A stretch of 64,000 bases of DNA from Sacculina carcini (lineage: Eukaryota > Arthropoda > Thecostraca > Sacculinidae). Positions 22,613 to 36,400 of the stretch are shown piece after piece. The stretch spans positions 1,442,762 to 1,506,761 of the forward strand of contig OU696587.1 in NCBI GenBank assembly GCA_916048095.2, read 5' to 3'. The notes under the pieces were generated by a model that worked only from the letters and a program-made list of their open reading frames with translations, ran no database searches and was not told the DNA's origin. The translations under genes and the position numbers were made by a program. The stretch's first letter is position 1; each line of letters begins with the position of its first letter.

Positions 22613-24010
22613 CTTCATCCGCCATTCTCTCAGCTTTTCATTGCATACGTCAGCGTCTGCAGAACAAGTGTCAATGCGTATATTTAATTCTCGGAAATCT
22701 AGGACCGGTCTCACTTTTTTCTTGTTCTTTTGGGTTACTGCCATCAGGGGAATCAAACAGCGGGCAGGCCCATGCGCACTCTCATCATAGGGAACCAAAC
22801 CATTTGTTGCTGATCCACTCATATATCTCTCTATCGAATGCCTCCTTGGCATGTTGGCTCACATGATGTTTTGCAGTTCCGTTTGACAAACGCTGCGGCT
22901 CGTGGTCGTCAAGCCACTTCCACTTGCAAGTCCACATGTTTTAACTGCATCAAACCGTGTCTCATGTCCAAGTTTTGACACATTACTATCACCAGCAGCA
23001 GCACAGTATGCAACCTTGAAACGCACTCACTTGAAAACGCACGCCAACGTCAGCACGTACACAAACACCCCCCAGCGCTGATATGGCGTTCATTCCCAGA
23101 ATCGCATCATATCCCATCGGCTTGTGCTACACAACAAGGGCTTTTACGACAACTGACTGTTCCTCGACACACACACACAACATTCACCAACACCCGATCA
23201 GTCAAAGCTAATACCACCCAGAATATTCAAACGAGTCGTCACTGGTGTCAATGTTTTACAAACTCCACTCCACATAATACAACGAGAGCAACCGGTATCA
23301 ACAAGCACACATGACTCACGTTGATCAATAAACACAGTGACTGAAGGAAGCGCCTCATTGCTCACTGAGGAGAGGGGGCCTGCCGCTGACGAACCCTCTC
23401 CTTCCTCGTTTCCCTGACAGTCCTTCGTCATGTGACCCAATTTTGAACACTTGTAACATTGTATCCGATATATACTTTTGGGGAACTCTACTCAAATGAC
23501 CAGTCTAATAGCAAATATAGCATTTTCGGGGTGAAATCCACCCGGAATTGGCGGCTAGACAGTTTGGCGGGCTTTTTGTCGTTTGCAACACCATGCGAGT
23601 TCTGCCCGTGACATCCCTCAACGACAGATACACTGACACTGTGCTTGCACGAATACTGGTCGCCACGTGCTCAGGTCGGCCATTTAAAAATGCACATATC
23701 AGTACATGATCGGAAACGCCACCAAATACAACTGCAAGCTTTTTCAAATCTGCTAAATGTACGTCAGGCGACTCACCTTCTTGTAGACATCGACTGATGA
23801 ACAGGGCGTATGCACGGAATCTGTCCACTCCAAACGCCGAGAACAAAGCGCTGTGAGTCCCTTTCACACAACGGCGAAGTTCATCCTGCAGTTGGACCAC
23901 ACGACAAACGATCCTTTTCAGAGACGCAGTGGCACTACGCTCATCACATCGACGCCTTTGAGCTGACACATCATCTCCGTGCGAGTCCACCATTCCACAA
24001 TGTCACTCTG
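22613..24010 (-). pseudogene. Broken LTR-type retroelement (gag, protease, RT start)
   Basis: On the minus strand there are three pieces in polyprotein order. First comes a gag-like frame at 23505-23993. A CCHC-type knuckle and retropepsin frame follow at 23198-23440, with GHMTKDC and then VLVDTGCSRCIM, the DTG active-site motif. Last is the beginning of a reverse transcriptase at about 22613-22852, with KVRPVLDFRELN and CNEKLREWR. The RT stops where the mariner fragment begins, and no integrase or LTR was found. Clade is uncertain, Ty3/gypsy-like by protease and RT motifs. Frames are separated by stops. Confidence 0.75.
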
Positions 24011-24059
24011 ACCATTAAATTCCGGTATCACTCGAGCGTCGAAACCATATGTTTGTCTG

Positions 24060-25642
24060 TTTGTTTATTGAGTTTTTGGGGTGCACCGGCCTCTAGGACC
24101 ATATGGCACCCCCCAGTCTGTTATTAGCTAAGCTCAACTAAGACTATGCAGAAGAACGTAATGGAGCGATGAAACAAATAAGCGTGAGGGTAAGTGATAT
24201 GAATATGAAAGTCAGAAGACTAAAAATCAATAACGAATATTTAAAGGCAAAAGCCGTGAAAACTCAAAAATGCGGCCCTCAATGACCGCCGATTGCTCCT
24301 GTCCAAGAACCCCGCCAACAGTCCGAATGGGTCCAATACAACGTTGACGCGCCTCTGAGAATGCTGGACAATCCACCAGGATGTGTTGCACGGAGAAACG
24401 TGCATTACATGCGCTGCACGTGGGTTCAGGTTGTCCGAGTAGAAGATGGCGATGCATGTCGTACGTGTGACCCACACGTAGACGACAGACCGCCACCTCC
24501 TCGGACCTTTTCCGGCGACAAGAGCACATCCAATGACCGATTTCGGGCTTCACTGCTTTTAATTTGTTAGAGCTTCCCATTCGTCCCAGGAGAGCTGCCA
24601 GCGAGAACGGATAAAACGATATATGACAGGATAAAAGTCCGAATACGGAATAGGAAAGTTAAAATATAATGAATAAAAGTATCGTGTAGTAGCTCTTTTT
24701 GCGGCTCTGTCAGCTCGCTCGTTGCCCAAAATACCAGTATGGGCCGGAATCCAGCAGAACTTTACACGCTTGCCCTGGTGGTGGATGTTGTCAAGAGAGA
24801 TAAAATTCTCTGTATAAGAGGATGTAGGGAGAACGACGATAATAAAGTTAAAGCACTAAGGGAGTCGGATAAAACTAAAAACAATGAAAATGGAGATGAG
24901 CGAATAAAAACCAGGGCCAGCAGGATAGCATAAAGTTCAGCCGTGTAAATGGAAGCGTTCGGTGGCAGCGTGCTCGAGCGGCACGTACATCCACATACAA
25001 ACGCACAACCCACACCACTGGCCGACTTAGATCCATCAGTGTACACGGCAGTATAACGCATGGAATAAAACAGCACTGCCGTACAATTCCACTTCCATGT
25101 CAGGGCAGGCACCTCGACGGCGGCAGAAGTGTACACCGACCGCTTTGGACGTCGAGAAGCGGAAGACGTTACGCGTTCCCCAAGTCTCTATTTTATTCAC
25201 CGCCAGCTGCAGTTGACGCTGGACAGCAACAGTGCTGCGGGAAGAACACCATACGGAGAAGTCGTCTCTGCGCACACACCGAGATGGGGGTGCTCACCCA
25301 ACGCTTGTTTTCGCCCCTACCCACGCGATAACGGAACGTGGTTGCCTTTATCGCGCGGGCTGCTGCCGTCTCAGTGCCGTATTTCACCATCAACGATCCA
25401 TCACGTTGTCAATTGGTCTCGATAGGCACGTCGCCAATGTTTCAAAAACCGTCCATGCGACGAAACGGATTCAGTGACGAGAGTTTCACATTTTCGCTGG
25501 TGCTGGAGAAGACCAGAACCAACGGAACAGGAGTAGTACGACTGTCGCCCTGACTGTTACTCAGAGTACGACCATCTTTCGGTGGCCGTGGCCGATCGCC
25601 CGATGGACGTCCAGCAGGACCGAAACCACATGAAGACTCCAT
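24060..25642 (-). mobile_element. Internally deleted I/Jockey-group LINE
   Basis: The minus strand starts with an ORF1-like frame: ATG at 25642, then VPLVLVFSSTSENVK and, after stops and frame changes, KYGTETAAARAI at 25193-25393. It then jumps directly to the end of the RT palm/thumb (DDFSVWCSS, VNKIETWGTRN; 25036-25275). Next is an RNase H domain with YTDGSK, TAELYAI and LSDSLSA (24762-25136) and a terminal CX2C-HIL-C finger (CSACNARFSVQHILVDC; 24227-24580). The endonuclease and most of the RT are deleted. The 3' end is a hairpin, GGGTGCCATATGG pairing with CCGGTGCACCC (about 24084-24119), followed by an A-rich tail (AACTCAATAAACAAAC). Confidence 0.8.
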
Positions 25643-28271
25643 TTTTCGGAAGGGCCGGTTAGCTTGTATTTGAAGGTAAGCACGAAAAATAATAAAGAAC
25701 AATAAGGCACAATTACACACGATCACATCACAACACAATGCACTAAATACTACTCTCTCCGCCGAACAGCACTATAAATCACTGCACAAACACCACACTC
25801 TCACTTCAACAGTAACGCACTGCCCAACATGCACAAGCGACCGTTGACTCCGGGCGGATACCACACGCGCATGCATTCACTCATAGCTCGCGCTTGTGTG
25901 ACGCAGCTACCTCCGCGCGCGTTTACAACAACGTACAGAAAATCACACTCTCACGTACGCACACAAATACATATGCACGCACACACAATTATATATAGTA
26001 CAAAACATAATACAATGCAATACACACACAATAAACACACAAATACAATCGACAATAAACACAATACATTTTGTTTGTCTTTTTATACATTAAGGTTTAA
26101 TACATCAACAGGACCAATAAGGAGGTGTGATTAACACGAATTTGACAGGTTTTTTATCGGGATCAAGGCAGTGTTGCGTTATTTGGAGATTCCCCTATTT
26201 AGAGAGTCGATTGAATTTTCATTGATTTTCCACGCAAACATCGCTTCCCTTGGTAAGCAGCATCACACCCCCGGTTAAGAGCCCCTGTTGTTTTGTGTCT
26301 GTGTTCAATCACCGTGTGTGTTCTCATTAGTGGAGCTACCATGCAGCGACGATGCATGGTACACATAACAGCACGCTGCATTGCAGCGTGTTGTTATGAA
26401 AGGAATAGCATAAATCGACGTGGCACGATATTTAGGCTATTTTTGCAAGCAATCAGCCGACGTTGAAGCTGGATTACGCAACCTCCTGCGCTATGCCAAG
26501 CACAGTTCTGGCACAAGCTCATCTTCTTCCTGTATGTCAAAATGAACACAATGATACCGCTACAAATCAACATGCATAATGTATTTGTACCCTGCAGATT
26601 GTGCTACTACTGCTGCTTAAACCTTAAGAACTGTGCTGCTGCTGCTTAAACCCTGCTGCAAGCAAACTTACAGTCATCGAAATGTTCACACCTCATCGCT
26701 GACTGATATAAACTGGATTAATGAATATTCAAGACACAGTACATCACACGCTTTATTTCACGCCAAATCGTCAATTTTCATACAGTAAACACACAATACA
26801 TCTTAAGATACATATTATTGGCATCTTAAAATATATTCGCAGTGAAAGATGACCATTTATGTGTGAATTGGCAAGCGATGTGTTCAGAAACCCATATGGA
26901 TTATAACTGCCCTCTAATACGCGAGTATGACCTGTTTCCAGTCAAAATTTGCATATCTGAATCCAGATGACAATGATACACGTGTTTGTGCCACTTTCCG
27001 CATTGTAATTCACTTGCAAATGAGTAATCAGTTGAGATAAAACAATCGACATATATCAAGCACTTAAAGGCCTACACAATTCCTCTGACAATCTCCACTG
27101 TCAATTGCCCTAGTTACACAGACAATTCAGTGACTGGCAGATGTAGGTATAGCGTGAAAAACAGACCCCCGTCAGCTGCCACAAACACGTTCTCTGTGAT
27201 TAGCGGGCAGTTTAGCGAATCTACAGCGAGTATGCTGGTCACGGCGGTGCGTTATTGTCACGCCTAACTTGCCTAACTTCATATCATCTGCCTGATGTTC
27301 GCCAAAGGTTATCAAGGAAATTTCCAGAGTGTAAGCAATAACTGGCACTGCAAATGTGAGATCAGTGACAAACACTGCTCCGTCCTTTCTGGCGTGATAA
27401 TTCTCCCGCATATTACTTCAAGTATCTGTAAAAAGAAACACACGTGAAACTGACAGAAAAATTTGAAAAAAATACATGTGAATAAAACCAATATTCTTGC
27501 AGGTTGGAGAGCGAAGAAAGAGTAGCGATAATCCACTTAAGGAGCGATAATCCACCTGAGTTGGCTCCTGTTGCAGTCGTTCGGTTGATGAATTAAAAAA
27601 AACGGTTAGAGACACTTGCAAGTGCAGGCCGCACATCAGCAGTAAGCGCAAAAGACAACCAAAAACAAAGGACGACAACCACCACTCCGCGTGTCAACAC
27701 AAACATCACTCCGCGTGACACAACAAATGCGCACACAAGCACAACATAATCCTTACACGATTCCACCAGCACCTGCGACCTGATGACCATATGGGCTATG
27801 TCAAACCCATGGTGATCAACCTGGAAGAAAACTGTGTCAGGTCTAATACAACAACATCTCTCAACACAATGATCAACATGATTCTTTCATTCATTAAATA
27901 ATGGTCAAGTTCGTACAATGGAATGTCAGGAGTTTAAAAAGTAATTTCTCGCATTTTAAATATTTTGTAGAAATGTACGGGCCTAGTGATAGCGCTACAA
28001 TAAACTTGCTTAAATCAGTGTAAAAACAAAAAAAATAACAGGGCATATTAATGGATACACTTTTTACAGTAATAAGTACGATAGTCGACATAGAGGAGCA
28101 GGCATACATGTTAAAATATTTTATTGCATAGAGAGATAAAATCAATACACAATTAGATTACACTGCAGTGGAATTGATACATCGAACAATAATACGACAT
28201 TTATTTCTCTTTACCTAGAACGGGACATACATCTGGCAAGTAAACACCTATAGCAGTAACTTGTAACACCC
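25643..28271. other. Intergenic, weak ORF only
   Basis: No gene is supported. (CA)n-rich sequence occupies 25930-26050. A GCTGCTGCTTAAACC motif is duplicated at 26610-26660. A minus-strand 79-codon frame at 27172-27411 has some coding look but no recognisable domain or splice partners. A short dispersed repeat is at 27521-27600. Confidence 0.45.
27521..27600 (+). repeat. Short dispersed repeat, copy 2
   Basis: This contains GGAGCGATAATCCACCTGAG, then GGCTCCTGTTGCAGTCGTTC and an A-rich end, matching 13130-13195 and 50290-50430. A partial extra GCGATAATCCACTTAAG precedes it, suggesting a small tandem duplication of the head. Confidence 0.65.
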
Positions 28272-28355
28272 ATGGCAAGTAAACACTTATGGCAAGTAAA
28301 CACTTATGGCAAGTAAACACTCATGGCAAGTAAACACTTATGGCAAGTAAACACA
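28272..28355 (+). repeat. 17-bp minisatellite at LINE 5' junction
   Basis: About five units of ATGGCAAGTAAACACTT run head to tail, with a looser copy upstream at about 28233. The array abuts the 5'-truncated LINE that follows. Confidence 0.85.
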
Positions 28356-28852
28356 AGTAACACTTCATCATTGAAACCATCGGGCGGTGGAGTTGGCGTC
28401 ATTTTCAATGCCTCGCTTTCGCTCTCCACTCCCAAAGAATTCAATTTTGCATATCCTGCTTTCGAATTTTTAGTACTCTGTCTGTCTCTACCAGCACTTC
28501 CCACCCTGGGTATTATAGTGGTATACCGTCATAATAATTCTGGTACCGCCTCACTCTTCCTGTCTGACTTTGACGAATTCATCTCACTACTTTCACAACA
28601 TTTCTCTGATAACTTTATTCTGCTAGGCGACTTCAACATCTGGGTTGATCACCCTTCGTCTCAAACTCTCATACGGGATTTAATTTCTCTGCTCGACTCT
28701 TAGGATCTTCTCGTCTTAAACTCAGGTGCTACCCATACTTCTGGTCACACGCTGGATCTCATTATTTCCACTCCGACTTCTTTGAAACTCATTTCCCCAG
28801 ACATACTCACCCATCCCCCAGATCCTCTCTTTTCTGACCATAGCCTTATCAC
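28356..28852 (+). pseudogene. LINE endonuclease domain (5' part, split by hAT)
   Basis: The plus-strand frame shows GGGVGVIFNASL, VVYRHNN, LLGDFNIWVDHPSS, then (after an in-frame TAG at about 28700) SGHTLDLIIS and LFSDHSLIT. These are the conserved blocks of the exonuclease-endonuclease-phosphatase domain of non-LTR retrotransposons, including the catalytic DFN and SDH. The frame stops at 28852 where a hAT element has inserted, and the same LINE continues at 31081. It belongs to the L2/CR1-like group and is unlike the 3' ends at 3222 and 13895. Confidence 0.85.
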
Positions 28853-31072
28853 TAGGATGACCTTTTGTTGCGCTAAAAATCAAGAAAAGATGCGCTAAAA
28901 AATTAAAAATTTGCGCTAAGAAATTCAAAAAGCTGCGCTAAAAAGTTGCACTAATTTCTTTTCGAAAACACCACTAAGAAATTGTTGTGAATGTTCGAAT
29001 AACGAATCGTTTGACAATGTTCTATGATTTTGAGTATGAACATTTTGGGATAAGTTTCTGTTAACTTTAGCATTTTCAAGTATTTTGTCATGAAATTTGT
29101 TTTTCTTTGAGCGCGGACCCTAATATATATGTATATTGATTGTGACGAAGTATTATTCCGTTGTTGAATATCAATGTCATTGTTTTTTTTAAATATCAAT
29201 ACATTTAGCGTCTAGAATCAATGTTTAAGTTAATCAAGCCACTAACGAATATCCCAAATTGATGCAAGAACCATATGCTAGCGTTGTTGCTCTAAAGTTG
29301 GTATTCAGCATGCAATCTAGTTTGCTCGAGAATAATCAAAACCAGATACAACTTTATAAAGAGTGAGAATAAGTCATAACACAAAATATGCGAATACATT
29401 TTGCATGCGAATACATAATCAGTCCGAAGAGTTGTAATACATCCTCAAATAAGCCTCCACATTTTTTATAAAAGTTCCGATCGTCTGCAAGCAGCTTGTT
29501 CAGCATGCTGAAGCACCTTTCAACTGAGACAGACGTTGTCTGACAATGCTGCAGACTCACATACAGCGCTGGTGAGATGTCACTGCGCTCGTACTTCAGA
29601 ATGACCTTCAGGTCTCTGTTTTTCTTGATCATTTTGGTGAGATACTGATTGAGATCACCATCTTCACCGAAGTTCAGCTTAGTCAAATCACTGAACGCTA
29701 CCTTTAATGTGTAATAGGGGCTTTCGACTCTGGGAAACAATTGAGCGAGCTCAACGTAGTTCCGCTTGATCGCAGCCAGGTATTCGATGATTGTTGCATT
29801 CCCAAGTGCCTCCTTGGCTCGAGACACCAAAAGACCTCCTTCGAAGCCAGAAACAATCTCTTTAACCTCTGGCAAATTTTCTGCGTAATAAAACGCCGCG
29901 TTCAACTAGCTTGCCCATCGTGTGACAACAGGTTGCGGTGGACATCCTATGGCATTGAACGCGTTTTGGGGACTCCAATTTTTCGTAGTAGCAGCCTTCA
30001 CCCAAGCGATGAGTGTGTCTACACTGGGAAACGGATTTACAGTGAACCAAATATGTTTTTGTAGGTTCAGAGACGTTGCCAACCAAGACACTAAAAAACT
30101 TGGTTCCGTTTGCTTCTGATTCATCGGCCACGAAAAACAACTCCAATTTCGACAATCTGTCGATCAAGTCCTGTAGTTCCTTGTCAGCCATCTCCATCAC
30201 ACGAGGACGACATGCTGATTCAGATGTTGGACACTGTCCCATGAGCTCAAACAGCTCACGCACCTTTTGATCGCGGGTTTTTTTCAGTGGTATATCGGCC
30301 GAGAGAAGGGCTCGTGTAACTCGATCAATAATATCATATCTGTGCTTCGGAATGAATAACTGTTCATTCTGCGATGATTGTTTCCTCATTTTCCCTTGAT
30401 GCTTAGATGATCATCTGTGCTAGTCCACTGAAGATTTCGTCTCTCCGTCTATCGAACATAAACAGTATTTGCAAAACAAATCTCCTTTGGGCGTAAGCTG
30501 GAATTCCTCAGGATACCTTTGCACAATGGAATGGCCTTCTTGGATGAAGCACACTTAGGCATTATAAAAAATCAACAGACACACCCACAAACTATCACCA
30601 GCGCACAAACCAGAATTCAACCGTTGCCCCATTGTGAATTTTAGATGGACAAATGCACGTGCCTATGTCAATCAGAGCGCTCCTCTTTGTTGATGTGGGC
30701 GCACACACTCACGCGCACACATAATGCCTACCAACTCACACGGGTACGTCACACGCCTTTCAAACACATGTATTCATTTTGCATTGACAATGCGACAATT
30801 TTATGTGTATTAAACAGCTTCAAGAACTTAAAACTGTATTGAAAGTGTAAAAACTGATCATAAAGTTCAAAAAAATTGTTCTCAAGCCAAAAAACTTTCC
30901 CTCAAAAACGAATAAATTGCAAAAGTTGCGCTAAAAACCAAAAGTTGCAAAAAGCTGCATTGATAACTCACTCAATACTTACCTCAGATAAAAAATAAAC
31001 GCATTTTTGGTATTTTCAGGATGAGTAGAGTCTATGATGAAAAAGTTGCATTTGCAACAAAAGGTCACCCTA
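28853..31072 (-). mobile_element. 2.2-kb hAT element inserted in a LINE
   Basis: The ends are TAGGATGACCTTTTGTTGC and, inverted, TAGGGTGACCTTTTGTTGC. The flanks cttatcac (28845-28852) and cgtatcac (31073-31080) form an 8-bp duplication with one mismatch. The subterminal zones contain many TTGCGCTAAAAA repeats, likely transposase-binding sites. The transposase remnant is on the minus strand. Confidence 0.87.
29354..30389 (-). pseudogene. hAT transposase, broken
   Basis: Two overlapping minus-strand frames make up the remnant. The upstream frame (29862-30389) gives the middle of a hAT transposase, with a frame change around 30010-30060 where a TRW-type motif (PVVTRWAS) moves to another frame. 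The downstream frame (29354-29905) starts NAAFYYAENLPEVKEIV and ends with SVSVERCFSMLNKLL, the conserved hAT C-terminal dimerisation motif. At least one frameshift breaks the gene, and no N-terminal BED finger was found. In complete relatives this protein cuts and pastes the element. Confidence 0.8.
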
Positions 31073-31080
31073 CGTATCAC

Positions 31081-33490
31081 ATTCCTACTTTCTTCCCCTC
31101 GTTCTCCCAAATCTTCCTCTAGGGTTATTCTTTCACGCAACCACAATAATTTCAATTCTTCTCACTTTTCCTCTCTTGTCGAATGCTTCCTATATCCTCT
31201 TAGTTATGTTTTCGTCAGTCCTCTAGCACTCCCAAACTTCATCACATATATCCTCTCAAATATAAATGATCTTACCTTTTCCACTTAGTGAAATCAAAGT
31301 TCTCTGCGAATCTCCACCCCTCCTTGGTGGTCCTCAGATCTGCGCCTCCTGCGCTCCGAATGCCGTCGTACGGAGCGTCTCTGGGGGCGCTTTCGCTCTC
31401 CTCCGTCCTGGTCAACCTATTGTTCGGCTCGAAATTCCTTCCTCACCTCTCTTGCTTCCGCCAAATCCATCTATTTCACCTCTCACCTATCCTCACTAGG
31501 AAAGTGTTCGCACTCTCGGTGGTCCACTCTGAAATCAATAACTGGAAGTGTTTCCCGGAGTCCAATTATGATTTCAGCTGATCAATTATCCTCTTTTTTC
31601 ACCCAAAAATGGATACAATACTCCCGAATATTAAAAAAACATTTTCATCTATCATTTCCTACCTCTTCAAATTCAATTTCGGCCTTCGTACCAATTTCTC
31701 CCAATAAAACATCTCGTTTTCTCCTCAAACTCCGCAACAAAAGAAGCCCCTCGGATCCTATTAATTTATGCGCTCTCTCTGATTCGGTCCTCCTCCTTGC
31801 TCCTATTCTCCCCCATATGGTTAATTCCTCCTTTCCTCATGGTTAATTTCTAGCTTCTAAGCATGCTATAATCACACCCATCCTGAAGAAGCCTAATGTT
31901 GATCCTGCCATCCCCTCCAACTATCGTCCTATATTTATGCTTGAGCTTCCTCCTAAACTTCTTGAACGCGCTATCCTTGAACAACTTCGTCCGATTATTA
32001 CTCCCGTCCTTGATCCATGTCAATCAGGCTTTATGTCAAATCATTCAACTGAAACTCTTCTTATTCACCACACTAATGACATTTTTTCCCACTTTTCCCT
32101 CGGCAAATCTGTTCTGCTACTATCATTAGAATTTTCATTTGCTTTTGATCTCGTCAATCATTTCATTCTTTGTGATGATCTCGCCCATATTGGTCTTTCT
32201 TCTTCAGCTCTTTCTCTTGTCTCTTCCTACCTTCATAAACGTTCCTTTTCTGTCCGCTGTAATTCCCGGATGTCTGTCAATGTTCCGTTGACTTCTGGCG
32301 TCCCACAGGGTTCACTCCTGGGACCACTCCATTTCAACCTCTTCGTCTCGTCCCTTTGTTCTGTCCTCCGAGAATACCCTATTTTCTTTCACGGCTATGC
32401 TGACGATGTACAAATTTACTTTCCCCTATCTTTACATAATTCTACTTTAGTATCTAAACTTCTTTCCCATAATTCGTCATTGGCTGCAGCCAGAGACCTC
32501 CTTCTTAATCACGACAAAACAGTCTACTTAGCTTTTCATTCTCCAAGGATAACCCCTACCACTGTCTCCTTGCCTCTAGCTTCTCAAATTCGCAACGTTG
32601 GCATCACATTTGATCCGACAATATCATTTTCTCAACACTTTTATCAACTCACTCGCTCTTGCCGCTTCATTCTGAGAAAATTTTATCCCATACGTTCTCT
32701 TTCCGACGAATCTTCGGCTGTTCTTCTCGTCAATTCTCACCCTTTTACTCGCCTAGATTACTGTAACTCCTTGGTTTTTCACCTTCCTCTCAAAAGTATC
32801 CGTCATCTACAATCCAATATCAACCTTGCATGTCACTTCGTTCTTAAACGTCCTCCCAAAACGCCCACTTCAGCTCACCTTCACCGCCTTGGTTGGCTCA
32901 CTGCTCATTTTCGAATTCGCTACAAATTTGCTGTTTGGTGTACAAATCCTTCTCTGCCCTTCACCCCCTTCCTATCTACGCTCACTACTTCTGGTTCAAG
33001 AGAGTTCTACACGTCGCCATCCTACCCCTCTAATCTGTCCCCCTGTGTTGAGCCAGTCCACTTGGTCTGCGAAATTATTCTTTTTTTCTGTACCACGCAT
33101 TTATAATTCACTTCCTTCTCGCCTCCTTCGAATGAAATCTCACTCATTTTCTCCTCTGAACTGCTCAAACATTTCCTATCTTTGGCCTCAGAGTCTTCAT
33201 AAGTTTACTTGTTTGCAATAATATAATTGATTCATTCTTCCTATTCATATTGATTTAATCGGTTTTTTTCTTTGATTTAACGATTTATCTCTCTTTTGCA
33301 CATTTCGTTACATATTCCCGACTCATAATTGCTACATGTTTGTGTTTCTGTTCTGCGCTGCATGTTTATACTTTACCCAACCTGCGCAGTCGACCCAATT
33401 TCCGACTTGCTCCAGTCGTATTTTGCCTGTCGCGCGCTTGTTATTATTATGTGCGCTATATTAAATACATGTTTGTTGTTGTTGTTATAG
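31081..33490 (+). pseudogene. LINE reverse transcriptase (3' part, split by hAT)
   Basis: This continues the LINE begun at 28356. A linker region runs to about 31930, with several frame changes. The main frame 31937-33106 (389 residues) holds the RT: FMSNHSTETLL (32-42), SGVPQGSLLGP (120-130) and YADD (154-157), then the thumb and RLDYCNSLVFHLP with HLHRLGWLTAHFRIRYKF. The first catalytic Asp is replaced by Glu in the SLEFSFAFD block. A C-terminal frame shift follows near 33060. The 3' UTR ends GCGCTATATTAAATACATG and a (TTG)n tail at about 33450-33490. It is inactive because of these changes and the insertion. Confidence 0.87.
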
Positions 33491-36400
33491 TCTTTATTTA
33501 ATCAAATTCAGGAACCATGTGTGATTTTGAGAGATATGAATGCGCATAATGCAATTTGGGGTAGTGATACAACAAATCACAGGGGTAGACTCATAAGTGA
33601 ATTCGTGGAGGATAACTGTCTGAGAATTGTAAATTTGGGGAACCCAGCCTTCTTTTCGGAAAGACACAAAACATACACGGCTATAGATTTATCAACAACA
33701 ACAACAACAACAACATATATTTAATATAGCGCACATATTTATACACAGGCGCGAAAGAGACAACCGACAGGAACATCACAGCGAGCAGGGAGTAGGCACA
33801 AATAGAAAAATGAAAACACGTTTGCAAACTGGAACATGCTAGATGGCCGTTGGCTATCAGATAGCTCATCCGCCCTTGAAATCGATTGATAAGTAGCAAT
33901 ATCGATTGTAAGTATCGATTGTAAGTAGCAATCTAGAACTTAATTTAGAATGGAAAGTAATGAATAATAGGGAATTCAGTGATCACTACCCTATAAAACT
34001 TATACCCTATAAACTAGATGTAAATTGTTCAAAAATTACGCTCAAGTATCCAAAATGGAACTTTAAAAAGGCTAATTGGGTACAATCTAGGTCAAAAACT
34101 GACGAAATAATTGCAAAAAATAATAGTAAAATAAAAATTAATATTCAAAAACACATAGTTCAGTCAGCTCAAATGACAATACCAAAAACTAGTGGGAACA
34201 ATTTTTTAAAAATTCGACCCCTTTTTGGAATACGGAGTGGGAACAAACCAGAGTCTTAAGGGTGAGGGCTGAGAAAAGAAACAGAAGACACAAAACGCCA
34301 GATAACTACATAGAGCTTAGAAAGAGCACAGGTAGGCTTCGGCAAGTCATTAGGGCCTCCGAACGACACAATTTTTAAGAAAAAATTCAAAAATTTAATA
34401 CACACCAATATTTCGGAGCTCTGGAGCACAGCAAAATCATTCAATCATGGTCATATTCCCACAAAATTTCCGTTATTAAAGCATGGCACTCAGCTCATCT
34501 CTGATCCACAAGATGTAGTGAACACCTATGCGCAACACTAGTGAATTATCATTAGACAGTCAATACACACACGAGCAGATAGTATATACACAAATTAATG
34601 AAAACTTGCCCTCAACAAGCAATATTGAAGCATACAATTTCCCTATTACCTATCAAGAGCAAGAAATAGCTATTAAAATTTCAGGAAATACCGCAGTAGG
34701 CCCCGATGATATCTCTTATGCATTTTTTCGGCAAATGGGGAAGCAATCGAAATTCAAAATTTTGGAAGCCTTCAATGAGGTATGGTTGGGACAAAACTCC
34801 CCGGAGGAATGAAAATGATCAACAGTTAATCCCTTATTGAAATCAAGTGAAGAAAAAGAAAAGGTTGAATCTTACAGGCCGATAACATTGACAAGTTGTA
34901 CTAGTAAAATATTTGAAAGAATTATAAAACGGCGACTTACAACATTTCTAGAAAGGAACAACCTCTTAGATCAAAATCAATTTGGTTATAGTCGGAATAA
35001 ATCTACTTCCGAGCCAATTTTGTTGCTGACAATTGACGCCAAAAAAGCAATTATAAAGTTTATTTTCACGTACGTAATTTTCTTGGACATGAATAGTGTT
35101 TTTAATAGAATACATCACAATGCCATTTTCAATCAGTTACACAAAATGAACATAAAAGGTAACATGTTGAGATATATTAGCGGGTACCTTAGTGGTAGAC
35201 AAATGCATGTTAGATGCGGTAGCAAAATTTCGGATATATTAACTATAGATCAAGGTGTACCACAAGGTGGTCTTATCACCATTGCTATATAATATTGGAA
35301 TTAATGATATTGGGACTAAATTTGCAAAAACAAAATTCAAATATGCACTGTTTGCTGATGATTTGGCTGTTTGATATACTGGAAAAGGGATAGACACAAT
35401 TGCCCCAAAAATGGAACGACAACTACAAACGATCAGGGGATATCTTGAAAACAGAGAGCTACAGATATCATAAACGAAAACTAAAGGACTTTTAATTAAA
35501 CAATCACCAAAATTGGAGTTATCAATATATATAAAATTAGATAATAAGCCAATAGAGCAAGTAAAAAGTCATAAATATCTAGGTCTAATAATTGATCAAA
35601 ACCTAAAATTCTCAGAACACATAAAGTATTGCGCATGTAAATGTAACAAAAGGGTTAATTTTCTTAGATATATTTCTGGTAAGGATTGGGAAGTCAATAG
35701 GAAAAATCTTAGTTTGGTCTATAAATCCACAATTAGATCAATTATGGACTATCAATCGCAATTATTTTTAGACACATACAACACTAATCTTGAAATTCTG
35801 AATATAACACAAAACAAATGTTTACGTATCATTTCGGGGGTCGTTAAGTTCACGCCGATTGACAGCTTACAGGCAGATTTGGCAAAACCGTCCTTCAATG
35901 ATCGCAGGATATTTCTTGCTGTCAAGTACGGTATAAGGGCTTCAACGAGCAAAAACAATATTGTTAATATAGCAGACTCGGAAACTAATGATAAATTCAC
36001 ACCATTGCCCTATAATCAATCAGACAAACAAATGACACAGGATCTGGAAGTAGATATTCTACCAATGGAACAAATTCCTGAGCCTCAACGTTTTTTGGAA
36101 TAGGAAAATTCCAGTTATCTCACTAAAGAAAACAAACAAGGATTGAATGATGCTTACATACAAAGTAAATTTAATTAACTAAACACATTTTATGATGACT
36201 TCGAATTTATATACACTAACGGATAAAAAACCAATGAAAAAAGCGCATCAGCGTATATACACATCAAAAAATGTCAAGGAGCGGTCAAACTTCCTGACAA
36301 TTCATCAATATACACAGCCGAATTTATTGCAATTATTAAGGCAGTATTATATGTGAAAAAATCTAACTACGCGAAGCCAATCATATGCACAGATTCACGC

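Noticed and set aside
28272-28355. CRISPR-like regular repeat
   Set aside because: The units are directly adjacent with no spacers, and the genome is eukaryotic; this is a minisatellite.
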